Shown piece by piece: positions 46,786 to 56,574 of a stretch of 64,000 nt of DNA. Source of the DNA: Chitinivibrionia bacterium (lineage in GTDB: Bacteria > Fibrobacterota > Chitinivibrionia > Chitinivibrionales > Chitinivibrionaceae); the NCBI GenBank assembly GCA_009779925.1, contig WRAZ01000001.1, positions 1 through 64,000 on the forward strand, read 5' to 3'. The position numbers and the translations under genes were made by a program. Every line of letters begins with the position of its first letter. Position 1 is the first letter of the stretch. Below the pieces are notes generated by a model. It saw nothing but the letters and a program-made list of their open reading frames with translations. It ran no database searches and was not told the DNA's origin.

Positions 46786-49542
46786 ATGAAAATTGTATTT
46801 TGGATTTTAATGGTGATGTTCGCGTTTTCGGCACAAATTTTTTCACAACCCTGCTTTCCGCCATTCGAGCCGAACCGAGACTACTTCACCGGTTCTCAGG
46901 TAAGTCATAACGGCAGAAATTTCGTTGCCAATTGGAGTACTCGCGAAGTCCCCGGAGTTCAGAATTGGGGTGGTTGGCGAGCCTTAGGTCAATGTCAAGA
47001 AGAAATAATAATCGACTTAAGCACTCCTCAAGAAAGACAAGCCGCGCAAAGCATATCGCAATTCTTACTCTTTGCCACAGAAAATCTACTTCTCAACAGC
47101 GGCATAACAATCGTCGGCAACATCGGCGCAAATGGTAGCGTTTCGGTCGGCGATATAGCGGCGGGCTGGAAAACTATGGTCAACGGCGATATTTATTCCA
47201 AACACGCAGTTTCGACTACCGCCGAAGCCGTAATCAACGGTAATATTTTCGCAAAATCCTTACAGCTCGGCTGGCAAGCAAAACACAACGGCGCGTTGAT
47301 AATCGACCACGAATTTGATTTCAATGTTGCGACGAAAACAATCTCTACCTCAAGCCAAAATGTAGCCGGTGCTTGGCAACGCAGAGTAGTTCTTGCCCCC
47401 GGAACTTACGGTAATGTTTCAGTCAGCGACGGCGGCGCTTTGGAACTTTCAAGCGGAGTTTACAACTTAAGGTCGCTGTCTTTAAATAGCGCCGATATTC
47501 CGATTTATTTAAACATTGCCGCGGGAGAAAGTATTCAGCTAAATGTGCAAGACAATCTTCAATTCGGAAGTGGCACAAAGATTAATTTCTCGGGAAATAC
47601 CGCTCCAATGTCTTTCAGAATTCATACAAATCAAACACACGATTTAATTATTCACGATCACTCCGAAATTAACGCGATAATTACCGCTCCAAATGCGAGA
47701 GTGGTTGTCAATAATAACACAATAGTGAACGGCGCGATTTTTGCAAGGGAGATAGAGGTAATCAACGGTGCGGTAATAAACAGTGTTCCATATATAACGG
47801 ACATTTTCCATTCCGAATATCACTTTGCCCCTGCTTTTGATATACTTACAAACGATTATTTCTCTATGATAGATATTAACTCCACAATAGAATTTGTAAG
47901 AGTAAACGCCCTCGATAACTTCAGAATTACCGAAACCAATAACGGGTTTAAGCATTTGTTTGCGATAGAAGACACCGTCAGCAATCTGGTTTCTTACTAT
48001 ACTATTGAGTTTGAACGCTCTTTCAACCCCGCGGTTTTTGTAAACGGCAATGCAAGCGCCGGCGGCGACGGTTTAACTTGGGACAGGGCGGTAAGAACAT
48101 TAAAAGAAGCAGTGGAAATCGCCCAAATAACGGGACGAAGAATCCAAGTAGTCGAGGGAACTTACGACGGCGTTGAAATTGGACAAGGAACAAAAATTAT
48201 CGGCGGATTTTTAGGCGGAGAAATAGACGGAGAGCCGACGGGAAGCCCGTATAATACAATAATTACAGGACGAAATAAATCCCGTGCGCTAACCATAAAC
48301 GGCTTTGCAGGCGCTAAATCAGTGAAAATCAAGGGAATAACAATTCAAGACGGAGTTTCTGTAAAAAATGGCGCGGGAATTTTTAGCCCTAATGTAATAC
48401 CAAAATTTGAAGAACTTATCGTCAAAAATAACTTCACGGCAGAAAGCGGCGCCGGTATTTACGCGCCGAGAGGCATTCAGGATATGCACATGGTTTTGGT
48501 GGAAAACAACAGCGGAAGAAATGCGTTTTATATCGGTGGCGCTTCGACTTCGTCGAGAGAAACACGGGCTGAAAGGGTGATAATCTCGACAAATTCCGGA
48601 GATGGATTGTTGTTGCAAAACACGGGTATTTCTTTCATAAACTCAATTTTCTACGGAAACTATACTGCAATTATTGCCGAAAACTCGAGATTGGATTTGC
48701 TTCATTGCACGTTTGTAAAAAACTTGACAGGGGTTTATTCTGAGCAGAATTCGAGGGTGAGAATTATCAACACCATTCTTTGGAACGATGGCAGAGAACT
48801 TGAAGGCGACGGGTTTGATGTTTCGTTTTCGGCAGTGAGAGGCGGATTTGCGGGCGAGGGAAATATTGATGATGACCCGTTGTTTGTCAATGTGGATAAT
48901 CCTAAAGGGGGCGACGGTTTTTGGTTAGGGCTAAATAATGGTTTATCTTTAAAAACAAACAGTCCGGCTATTGACGCCGGTAAAGAAATGCTTGATATTT
49001 TATACGATTTTATTGAAACCTCTCGTCCGCTTGAAAACGGATTTGATATGGGAGCGTTTGAAGTTCCCGTATTTAAAGATGGCGACCAAACTGTTGATTT
49101 TGGAATTTTAACTTCCAACAACGAATTTATTCGCGGAGAAGGCATTGGGGACATTATGGTCGGATTGACGCGAAGAGATTTACACCGAAAAATTTTCACA
49201 AGGTCAGCGCTTACGCTTCGTGTTTTTGTTGAAAAGAACAAGCATACGGATATTGAAAGCAGAACGGCAAGAGTAGTTTTTAGAGATGAAAACGGCAGAG
49301 ATGTCGGCAGAGGAATTGATGTGCAATTTTTCCGCAACAGGGCTCTTGAAACATCTTCACATCGTGCATTTACTTCAAGAAGAGTTGTGGACGGCAGAGT
49401 TGTCGGTCCCGTTATATTTATGGTTGCAGGAGATGTTGACGCTCACCCCGGAGATCCGTTTCGGGTATTAAAGGTCGCCGACAATATTTCATCAGACCAA
49501 GAATATATATCCGGGACTATTCACGTAGTAATTACATACTAA
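46786..49542 (+). CDS. Secreted CBM5/12 plus beta-helix surface protein
   Basis: 918 residues from the ATG at 46786 (AAAGGTTGG upstream). A signal peptide ends FSAQIFSQ. A CBM5/12 chitin/cellulose-binding module (residues ~22-72: NRDYFTGSQVSHNGRNFVA, then WGGWRAL) comes next. A polymer-forming-like beta region (100-350) with MSFRIHTNQTHDLIIHDHS follows, then a choice-of-anchor-Q-type right-handed beta-helix (425-760: VFVNGNASAGGDGLTWDRA). The C-terminal ~170 residues are unassigned. It is the first gene of a long rightward surface locus. Confidence 0.75.
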   Translation: MKIVFWILMVMFAFSAQIFSQPCFPPFEPNRDYFTGSQVSHNGRNFVANWSTREVPGVQNWGGWRALGQCQEEIIIDLSTPQERQAAQSISQFLLFATENLLLNSGITIVGNIGANGSVSVGDIAAGWKTMVNGDIYSKHAVSTTAEAVINGNIFAKSLQLGWQAKHNGALIIDHEFDFNVATKTISTSSQNVAGAWQRRVVLAPGTYGNVSVSDGGALELSSGVYNLRSLSLNSADIPIYLNIAAGESIQLNVQDNLQFGSGTKINFSGNTAPMSFRIHTNQTHDLIIHDHSEINAIITAPNARVVVNNNTIVNGAIFAREIEVINGAVINSVPYITDIFHSEYHFAPAFDILTNDYFSMIDINSTIEFVRVNALDNFRITETNNGFKHLFAIEDTVSNLVSYYTIEFERSFNPAVFVNGNASAGGDGLTWDRAVRTLKEAVEIAQITGRRIQVVEGTYDGVEIGQGTKIIGGFLGGEIDGEPTGSPYNTIITGRNKSRALTINGFAGAKSVKIKGITIQDGVSVKNGAGIFSPNVIPKFEELIVKNNFTAESGAGIYAPRGIQDMHMVLVENNSGRNAFYIGGASTSSRETRAERVIISTNSGDGLLLQNTGISFINSIFYGNYTAIIAENSRLDLLHCTFVKNLTGVYSEQNSRVRIINTILWNDGRELEGDGFDVSFSAVRGGFAGEGNIDDDPLFVNVDNPKGGDGFWLGLNNGLSLKTNSPAIDAGKEMLDILYDFIETSRPLENGFDMGAFEVPVFKDGDQTVDFGILTSNNEFIRGEGIGDIMVGLTRRDLHRKIFTRSALTLRVFVEKNKHTDIESRTARVVFRDENGRDVGRGIDVQFFRNRALETSSHRAFTSRRVVDGRVVGPVIFMVAGDVDAHPGDPFRVLKVADNISSDQEYISGTIHVVITY

Positions 49543-49561
49543 GTAAAAGGAGACATTAAAT

Positions 49562-50632
49562 ATGAAAGAGCGATTTTTTTTGTGCTTTGCAGTTTTATTT
49601 TTGTTTGCGGCTTGTTCGTCGGGCACCATAGACAGAGGAAGCGATAAAAGGATTCGCGTTGGAAATAATAACGGTATAGTATTTCGAAACATTACTTCCG
49701 GCACTAACCGAACAAGGTATGGCTTTTCAAGAATTAGGTTTGCTTCGGAAGGAACGTATGCCATAGTATCCATTCCGGCAAATGAAGATAATGTATCTAC
49801 CTATTTTGATGCAATTGTAACGCCGGAGCGAAGAACGTCTAATCTCATGCTTATGACTTACAGAGATTCTCCTGACTTTTCATTGCTTCTGAACGGCTCA
49901 AATGAAAATATGCAAATGAATGTTACCGGTGATCAGGAACAAGTATTTCAAATAGGTATAAGAGGCAAGTTTAAACCTTATCGTCAAGAAAACATTGTTT
50001 TAATATCTTTTACAAAAGAGCATTTTACCGATGAACAAGAAGCGGAAAGAACATTACTGCAATTAGATACTTTGCAACGCTATTTTTTAGGGGAAAATAC
50101 GGTTTTTGTTGTTCCTTATACTTGGAGAACCATAAGAGTGAGAATAGAAGGCGGCGAAAAAGACGATTATGCCGAACTTATAAAATGGGCTAACGATAAT
50201 GTTTTTAATCAAGCGATAGTTCGTTTGGAATTGGCTGAAGAAGAATATGATTGCAGAATAAATTTAGGGCAAAACGTTAGCGGCGTTCATAGAAGAAGCA
50301 TAGATTTTTTAGACGATGAAGGCAATATTTTCAACCCGCATCGTAGCAATAGAATCGTTGCCGCGAATCTTCGTTTCAGTAGCTTGTATGTTTGGGAATA
50401 TCAATATGATGATCCGTCGGTGCCGCCATGGAAAGTCGATTCTCGTGAAAAAGGCGCTTTCTTGAAAAGATTTTCTTACGCAGTTGCTCACATAATGGGA
50501 GTTTCGCAAGGAGACAGCGATTATAATTTGATGAATACAAATGGAGACGGTTCGGAAAACAATAACATCGATCACGTTCATTTAACTTTTCAACAATGGA
50601 ACCAACTTCATGCCAAAGGAGGCGGGAGATGA
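49562..50632 (+). CDS. Lipoprotein with degenerate metzincin-like motif
   Basis: 356 residues. The lipobox signal (KERFFLCFAVLFLFAAC) is clear. Near the C-terminus SYAVAHIMGVSQGDSDYNLM recalls the HExxHxxGxxH...M-turn layout of metzincin proteases. The first His and the Glu are replaced (AVAH), so catalysis is doubtful and this may be a non-enzymatic relative or a chance likeness. It lies 19 bases after the CBM5/12 gene, followed by a second lipoprotein gene. Confidence 0.65.
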   Translation: MKERFFLCFAVLFLFAACSSGTIDRGSDKRIRVGNNNGIVFRNITSGTNRTRYGFSRIRFASEGTYAIVSIPANEDNVSTYFDAIVTPERRTSNLMLMTYRDSPDFSLLLNGSNENMQMNVTGDQEQVFQIGIRGKFKPYRQENIVLISFTKEHFTDEQEAERTLLQLDTLQRYFLGENTVFVVPYTWRTIRVRIEGGEKDDYAELIKWANDNVFNQAIVRLELAEEEYDCRINLGQNVSGVHRRSIDFLDDEGNIFNPHRSNRIVAANLRFSSLYVWEYQYDDPSVPPWKVDSREKGAFLKRFSYAVAHIMGVSQGDSDYNLMNTNGDGSENNNIDHVHLTFQQWNQLHAKGGGR

Positions 50633-50696
50633 TTTGCGGCAAAGAAATTCATTTGATTGTTTTTTGAAAATGAATAAAGTTTAAGGAGAAAATTTT

Positions 50697-51227
50697 ATGA
50701 AAAAAGTATTCTTTGTAGTTCCGATTTTCTTGTTTTTTAGTTGTTCTTTTTTTGAAGACGAGCAAAATTCCGTCTATACTTTCACTCGTGGATGGATAGT
50801 CTCAACCTCTGACTGGGAAAAACCATATTCCGAAATAACGAAAGACGATTTAGTAGGATACGCAAACTCAAGCAATACGGACGCAATCCGTATTCTCGAC
50901 AGTTTGGCGCAAATCATATTAGAAAATCCGCCGATACCCGATCAAGATAATATTTTAGTTCACGTAAAAACTTTTTACAACGGACAAGAGGTATTGCCGC
51001 GAGAACTTTTTTCGCTGGGAATGCCTGTAAATCTTGTGAGAAACGGCAATGTTTATAGAAACGTTCTGCCGTTAATTCTTGTATGGGGGCACGTTGAATT
51101 AGCAGATTCTTCGTATAGAGGACACATAATTCTTCCGGTAAGTCCGAGAACGTCCGACAATAGCCGTTCTGCATTTAGTATAAAGGTAATATACCCTTTT
51201 AATATTAATGCTTCGGGAGAAAGATAA
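50697..51227 (+). CDS. Lipoprotein of the first lipoprotein/barrel pair
   Basis: 176 residues. The lipoprotein signal is KKVFFVVPIFLFFSC. No domain is recognised. The segment FSLGMPVNLVRNGNVYRNVL resembles YKFGMPIVV...YMLPSF in the lipoprotein at 55072, and each is followed directly by a barrel gene. The stop overlaps the next start (TAATG), so the two are co-translated. It probably works at the outer membrane with its partner. Confidence 0.65.
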   Translation: MKKVFFVVPIFLFFSCSFFEDEQNSVYTFTRGWIVSTSDWEKPYSEITKDDLVGYANSSNTDAIRILDSLAQIILENPPIPDQDNILVHVKTFYNGQEVLPRELFSLGMPVNLVRNGNVYRNVLPLILVWGHVELADSSYRGHIILPVSPRTSDNSRSAFSIKVIYPFNINASGER

Positions 51228-52300
51228 TGCGCTTTAACTGCAAAAACATTATATTGCTATTGCTGTTAAATATCTCGTTTTTATTTGCAACATTTCCCGA
51301 GCAGTCCGTGGTTTCGCCGTATATTATAAAAGGTTTTTCTATTAGTTTTTCTGCCGGCTATACTTTTCCATCGAATCGGTTGGGACTTTCGCATGCATAT
51401 ACAGAAGTTATACCCGGCGACAGTACCTTTTTCGAGATGATAAATGTCGGTTTGACGCAGCTTCGTCCCGGCGGGTTCTTTAATTTTGGATATAATAGAT
51501 TTGAATGGGGGTTCTTTACTTTAGCTATACCTCCCGCAACATTCGCTCCGTTTGCCGATTCTCCTATGGATAAATTTATAATAAATTTTCGTATTTATGA
51601 AAGAGGCGACGGAGTCAAACTGTTTGACAATTCAGCAATGTCGTTATTTGGCGGAATTTCACGACTTAATTTTTTTACAGGCGCGGCAACAAGCCAAGTA
51701 TATTTTGGTGCTTCTTTGGGGACGAGAATTCGAAGGAAATCGAACAATGTTTGTGAATTGTTTTTTTCGCCGTCTTTAAATTTTGTTCGGTACATATACG
51801 ATAATCTCAACCCGTCATATAATGGGGATTATATCGTACCACCCATTGTAGAGATTATAGCCCAAACAGTCGAAATCAGCGTTCCTGTCGCAAGTCGCGT
51901 AATTTCCGGAGCGGTAGGGGGAAAATCGCAACGTTTTTCTTTCACCGGCGGAATAACGCCAACTCTTGTTATTGCTAATGACGCGCTTAAAAAGGATTTG
52001 GAGCCGAAAAACGATATTGTTTTTTCTATCAGCGACGATTTTCGAGAGAGGAGCCGTAGTTATATTACGGATAAATGGTTTGAGAGTTCTCGTGTTCGTG
52101 TTTCTGCTTTTGCGCAAATAGGCGTTCATTTCGGAAATAGTACGATACCGGAAAGAAGAAAAGAGAGAAAAATGGAAAATCGAGATGAAATAATATTGCA
52201 AAGAGAATTAAAGCAGAAAAGAGCCATAGAAAGGCGAGAGAGAAGAGAGCAGAGAAGGCAGGAGTGGAAGTTAAATCAAGAAGAGGAGGATTTGTTATGA
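51227..52300 (+). CDS. Outer-membrane barrel-like protein of the first pair, with charged tail
   Basis: 357 residues. A signal peptide (about 1-22) and alternating hydrophobic strands suggest a barrel (VSPYIIKGFSISFSAGYTF, YFGASLGTRIRRKSNN). The last ~45 residues are an Arg/Glu-rich helix (RELKQKRAIERRERREQRR) that could form a coiled coil in the periplasm. Its paralogue at 55617 lacks this tail. The stop overlaps the start of the next gene (ATGA). Confidence 0.65.
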   Translation: MRFNCKNIILLLLLNISFLFATFPEQSVVSPYIIKGFSISFSAGYTFPSNRLGLSHAYTEVIPGDSTFFEMINVGLTQLRPGGFFNFGYNRFEWGFFTLAIPPATFAPFADSPMDKFIINFRIYERGDGVKLFDNSAMSLFGGISRLNFFTGAATSQVYFGASLGTRIRRKSNNVCELFFSPSLNFVRYIYDNLNPSYNGDYIVPPIVEIIAQTVEISVPVASRVISGAVGGKSQRFSFTGGITPTLVIANDALKKDLEPKNDIVFSISDDFRERSRSYITDKWFESSRVRVSAFAQIGVHFGNSTIPERRKERKMENRDEIILQRELKQKRAIERRERREQRRQEWKLNQEEEDLL

Positions 52301-54798
52301 AAGTTAAGGAAGTTGTGGCAGTTATTACGTGCGTGTTGACATTGTTGTTCGGAGAAGAAACAAATATTTGCACTTGGAACGCAAATACGTATTATAATGC
52401 AGGTGAGGTTGTATTGTTTCAGGGTAGAAAATATTTTGCCGAATTTGATGACAAAGGTACAATGCCGTATCAAGTCAATAGCAACGAGCAATTTGTATGG
52501 CATCTTGTCGATAACTATGATATTCCTATTCCTTCTCGTTCAGTACGAATGGCACCTATATCACACATACAAGTAAGTTATATGTTATCAGATGATCCTT
52601 TTGTTAGCCATTATGTAAAGAGGCACTTACCTTTCGGATTCATTTCATTAAGAGCGGTAGGGCTTTCAAGAGAAAAGGCTTTTATAAATTCTCGCTTTAA
52701 AGACTACCTTCACTCCTCCTGGAAAACTTTTATGGTAACAGAAAAAGGAACTCATAAATCTATGAGGACTTTGCGCAACCATGAATTCTATCGTGAATAT
52801 TTAAACTATAAAGATACCACAACTTTAAAAAAAGCGTTTCGCCAAATTATACACAACATTGGAGACGCAGGCACAGCTTTTGGGCATGCATTAAGCGATT
52901 ATCTGGAAGCTAGTGGTAATGTTGACGCAAGAGAACTTGCAAACGAACTAGCAATAAGTGATTATATAAACAACCCCATATCCAATAGATCTAATCGTCA
53001 AAATTTAATGACAACTTATTTTCTCGGCACAATTTATGACGCGATAGATCTTTATGAAAAAAGAACGCGAGTGGCTCTTGAATGGGCTAGGATAAACATT
53101 CCTAAACCATCTTTGGGTGAACCATGTTTTATACCTTTTGTTGGGACAGCCAATTGTTTGGTTACGTATTACGACCAATTTCAGACACTTATACATGGAA
53201 ACGGAACAATTTTTCACAACGGAGAGCCTGTCTATGGTGTAACTCGTAGCGCAATGGCAGTCGGTCGATTTATTATGATTGACGCAATACTGGCGCGTTT
53301 GCCGCTACAAGATATGAGGATAACGCCAAGCGCTACAAACATCGGCTTGGATTATGGAGCAAGTTTAAAATTTACAGCTTTCGCAAGAGACCCGGATGCC
53401 ATAAGGTTTGAATTAAGAGACGGGACTCAAAGTGATCCTGCAAAGCGTTACAGAATTCAACACGACCCTAACGCGCACGACATGTTTTATCAGTGGCGGT
53501 TAACCGATAAAGACGGCAATACGGTACGCTTTCCGAGCGTTCAAACAAAAACAGATTCATTGGTAATGACTGTGATTGATTCTTCCGGTATAACAGGCGA
53601 AGAAGATAAGAAAAGCGGATTTCTCGGAGTTCGATTAAGCGATGGAGCAGGTAATACTTTGAATACTACGATAAGAGTTGAAAACAGCCAATTTGCAATA
53701 ACGGCACGATTCCAAGACGATGAGGGTGATACCGCTTTCATTTCCCGAAACATCAGCGTTTTCAACCGTCTTCCTGAAGCGAATTTTCAATTTTTTAGAG
53801 GAAATCAAAGAATAAGCAATCCACACATCCTTCTCGTTCAAAGAAAAGACTTTGGAGAGCATAGACAAGCTAATGGGTATAGTGTTCATTCGGGATTTCG
53901 CGGCGTTACAGATTTTGAGCCGCTTTATATTTGTGGACTTCCCTCTTGGGATCCTGATGGAAATGAGAGTGACCAAATTGTGAAAATTGAATACGATATT
54001 TATAATAATGGAGTATTTGAATGGGCTTTGCCCGGAATAAACCAATCACGAAGATTTCCTAATAGCCATGGCTTTGACGGGTTTGAAGACAGATTTGTTC
54101 TAAGATCTTCATTTAAGTTGATTACAGAAGAAAACGGAAGAATAAAAGGCAATTCGAACACATATTATTTGAGTTCTACTTGGAACAATACTCATTCTCC
54201 CGTTGATTCTTTTATATATCACAACAATTTACGCCCAAACCGAAATCATGTGATAAGATACAGGGTAACCGACAACGAAAATTCGTCGGTTATCGGCACT
54301 ATACCTTTACCTATTCTTGCGCCGCCGAGAATCGATTCGGTTGAAATTGGGACAAGATGTTTATGTAGCGGAGAAATAGCAGAAAGGCGTGTTGGGCAAA
54401 CAGAAACTATATTAGTTGTTTCGTCGGAAAACGCAGAAACAGCGATGTATTTCTATGCTTCTGCGACCGATGAAGACGATATTGTCGGCGGAAGTTTAGC
54501 ATACTATTGGGGGGTTAGAGATAGAAACAATCCTTTTTTAAGCCCAATTTCTTTGACTAATCCGAATTGGGAAGGAAATATTTCAGGCGCAAATGAAGTC
54601 CGAACATATCAAGAATTGATAGACATAGGACTTTTGCCCGGAATAGATTATGAAATAATTCTCAAAGTTGTAGATAACGACAATGCAATATTGTCGCTTC
54701 AAAGCAATGATTTATCAATATTGTTAACAGAAAATGACGATACGGTTGTTAGAACAGGAATTTCAATGATGAGAGTAGGAAGTATTCGATTGGAGTAA
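52297..54798 (+). CDS. Large secreted CBM5/12 protein with metal-hydrolase-like motif and PKD-like domains
   Basis: 833 residues from the ATG at 52297 (AGGAGGATTTGTT). A signal peptide precedes a CBM5/12-like module (residues ~22-68: TWNANTYYNAGEVVLFQGRK). The helical region 95-330 contains IIHNIGDAGTAFGHALSDY, which resembles the HxxGDxxxxxxH metal site of zinc phospholipase C / S1-P1 nucleases. The rest is Ig/PKD-like (SWDPDGNESDQIVKIEYDI, RNHVIRYRVTDNENSSVIG). No sorting domain is seen. It sits between two lipoprotein/barrel pairs, so it may be their exported partner. The enzymatic call is tentative. Confidence 0.6.
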   Translation: MKVKEVVAVITCVLTLLFGEETNICTWNANTYYNAGEVVLFQGRKYFAEFDDKGTMPYQVNSNEQFVWHLVDNYDIPIPSRSVRMAPISHIQVSYMLSDDPFVSHYVKRHLPFGFISLRAVGLSREKAFINSRFKDYLHSSWKTFMVTEKGTHKSMRTLRNHEFYREYLNYKDTTTLKKAFRQIIHNIGDAGTAFGHALSDYLEASGNVDARELANELAISDYINNPISNRSNRQNLMTTYFLGTIYDAIDLYEKRTRVALEWARINIPKPSLGEPCFIPFVGTANCLVTYYDQFQTLIHGNGTIFHNGEPVYGVTRSAMAVGRFIMIDAILARLPLQDMRITPSATNIGLDYGASLKFTAFARDPDAIRFELRDGTQSDPAKRYRIQHDPNAHDMFYQWRLTDKDGNTVRFPSVQTKTDSLVMTVIDSSGITGEEDKKSGFLGVRLSDGAGNTLNTTIRVENSQFAITARFQDDEGDTAFISRNISVFNRLPEANFQFFRGNQRISNPHILLVQRKDFGEHRQANGYSVHSGFRGVTDFEPLYICGLPSWDPDGNESDQIVKIEYDIYNNGVFEWALPGINQSRRFPNSHGFDGFEDRFVLRSSFKLITEENGRIKGNSNTYYLSSTWNNTHSPVDSFIYHNNLRPNRNHVIRYRVTDNENSSVIGTIPLPILAPPRIDSVEIGTRCLCSGEIAERRVGQTETILVVSSENAETAMYFYASATDEDDIVGGSLAYYWGVRDRNNPFLSPISLTNPNWEGNISGANEVRTYQELIDIGLLPGIDYEIILKVVDNDNAILSLQSNDLSILLTENDDTVVRTGISMMRVGSIRLE

Positions 54799-54804
54799 CA
54801 AACA

Positions 54805-55071
54805 ATGAACACTAAAAAACTGATTGCTTTGACAATAATCCTGCTATCCGCTTCACTCGCTTGGGCGAAAGCAGGGTTTTCCCTTTTGTCGGAATATTCG
54901 CTTTTAGCGGGAAAGGCAATCTTTGACAGCGAAAAACGCCAATTTTTCGTTAGCCTTATTTTTGCTTGCAATGTTTATATCCACGGTATTTTCACAACCT
55001 TGTGTTTGTCTCAAAGAACTCATTTGTTTTTTCGCCGATGTAATCAGTTGCACATAAGAAGGAGGAATTAA
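54805..55071 (+). pseudogene. Chimeric gene remnant: 5' ends of two different genes
   Basis: The first ~45 codons (NTKKLIALTIILLSASLAWA, then KAGFSLLSEYSLLAGKA) copy the start of the barrel gene at 56575. From about 54937 a different frame (NANFSLALFLLAMFISTVFS, then QPCVCLKELICFF) reads like the signal peptide of another secreted protein, similar in style to the one at 46786. The full frame runs on in nonsense (FFRRCNQLHIRRRN). This looks like a deletion that joined the starts of two genes. Confidence 0.7.
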
Positions 55072-55620
55072 ATGAAGATATTTGTTTTCTTAATTTTCGC
55101 AACATTTTTTTTTGGGTGCGGCGACATTAAATATCCCGACGGATTCGTTGAATCTGTATTGTTTACTGGAGATATTATAGATGTGCAAAAAAAACAAATT
55201 TCTTCAAAGGAAGAATTGATTAAATATATTGATGAAGCAACTACTCGACGCAGATTATCTGTTTTTGCAAATTATGGTGATAAATATAGAAATCGGCAAG
55301 ATTCTTTTCGACTCGTCGTGTATATAAATCCCTTGCAAGATAATGAACCGGTTTTAAGTGCAACCAAGTATAAATTCGGAATGCCGATAGTTGTAAGTCC
55401 GCCATGGTGGTGGGATAGTGGTTTTGAAAATCGCTATATGCTTCCGTCTTTTTTCAGTGAACAACCGGTAATTTTAGTAAAAGGAAATCCTGAGTATTGG
55501 GCAGAGTCTTCGTTTAAGTGTGGCGACAGAACTTTTACAATTCTTCCGATTAGTAATGGCTTAGAAAATGCGGAACTGAGATTTACATACACAATAGCAG
55601 AGGCAAATGGTAGATTATGA
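55072..55620 (+). CDS. Lipoprotein of the second lipoprotein/barrel pair
   Basis: 182 residues. The lipoprotein signal is KIFVFLIFATFFFGC. The central YKFGMPIVVSPPWWWDSG and PVILVKGNPEYWAESS match the layout of the lipoprotein at 50697, at low identity. The start has AAGAAGGAGGAATTAA. It overlaps the barrel gene by four bases (ATGA), the same arrangement as in the first pair. Confidence 0.65.
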   Translation: MKIFVFLIFATFFFGCGDIKYPDGFVESVLFTGDIIDVQKKQISSKEELIKYIDEATTRRRLSVFANYGDKYRNRQDSFRLVVYINPLQDNEPVLSATKYKFGMPIVVSPPWWWDSGFENRYMLPSFFSEQPVILVKGNPEYWAESSFKCGDRTFTILPISNGLENAELRFTYTIAEANGRL

Positions 55621-56477
55621 ACGCGAAGATATTATCAGCGCTATTGTTTCTTGTTGTCAGTACAGCCAACTCTGCGCTTTACACAGCATACGTCTCTCCT
55701 TACATAGATAGAGGCATATCTTTACGTTTGAGAGGATTTTATAACGACTTATCAGTAATTCATCACTATGAAAAGGCAGCAACAGGAGATAGATACTCTA
55801 TGTATTCAAGCACCGTTTATTTAACACCGTTTGAATATGAGACACTATTTCTTCCCGTTGCTTATATGGACGCTTATTTAATATTTGGCGCTCCAAACGA
55901 AAAATTAGAATTATCGGTTTCACTATTAGGTTTTTTGCGCCGTGATATTAAAATTCGCCCCAAATTTAACCATATAAATAAAGGCGAAAATAGACTGTTT
56001 AGAAATATAGCGATTTCATCATTTGCTCAGTTTGAGTTCAGAAGATTTCGTTACGACTGGTCTAATCTCCACGCTAATCTTCGCACAGCAACCGACAAAG
56101 ACCTTTTCGCTTATTATCTCGGAGTAGCCATAGGAACAAGAAAAAAAACAAACAACGATTCTTATTTTCAATTATTTACAAGTCCGCAAATCTCATTAAC
56201 TCATTATCGAAAACTTGGCGGCGGTATGTTTGACCCTGCAAACTTCGCACACGGTTATAATAAATATGAAAAATTCGACTTATTGGTTCCCGATTTATCC
56301 GTTCCGCTTGTTGTCGGTCTTAAATTAAGGAATTTCATTATAAAAGGCGGTGGTGCTATTACAACAACATTAGGCGGTAATGCAAGACATCTAAACAGAG
56401 GAGATTCACTTGCCGATAAAGTTGTTGTAGATTCGTTTAAGTTTCCGTTTTTTACTGAAATCGGTTTTCAATTTTAG
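55617..56477 (+). CDS. Outer-membrane barrel-like protein of the second pair
   Basis: 286 residues. The signal peptide is followed by TAYVSPYIDRGISLRLRGFY, parallel to VSPYIIKGFSIS in the protein at 51227. YYLGVAIGTRKKTNNDSYFQ also parallels the YFGASLGTRIRRKSNN segment there. It ends in an aromatic C-terminal strand (FFTEIGFQF) as expected for a BAM substrate. It lacks the charged helical tail of its paralogue. Confidence 0.65.
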   Translation: MNAKILSALLFLVVSTANSALYTAYVSPYIDRGISLRLRGFYNDLSVIHHYEKAATGDRYSMYSSTVYLTPFEYETLFLPVAYMDAYLIFGAPNEKLELSVSLLGFLRRDIKIRPKFNHINKGENRLFRNIAISSFAQFEFRRFRYDWSNLHANLRTATDKDLFAYYLGVAIGTRKKTNNDSYFQLFTSPQISLTHYRKLGGGMFDPANFAHGYNKYEKFDLLVPDLSVPLVVGLKLRNFIIKGGGAITTTLGGNARHLNRGDSLADKVVVDSFKFPFFTEIGFQF

Positions 56478-56574
56478 GAAAAAACAGAAGCAAGAAACCA
56501 AAGAAGGCAGGAATCAAGATTAAGCTTTGAAACAATTGATTTATATGAAAATTAAAAAAAAGGAGTAACAAACA

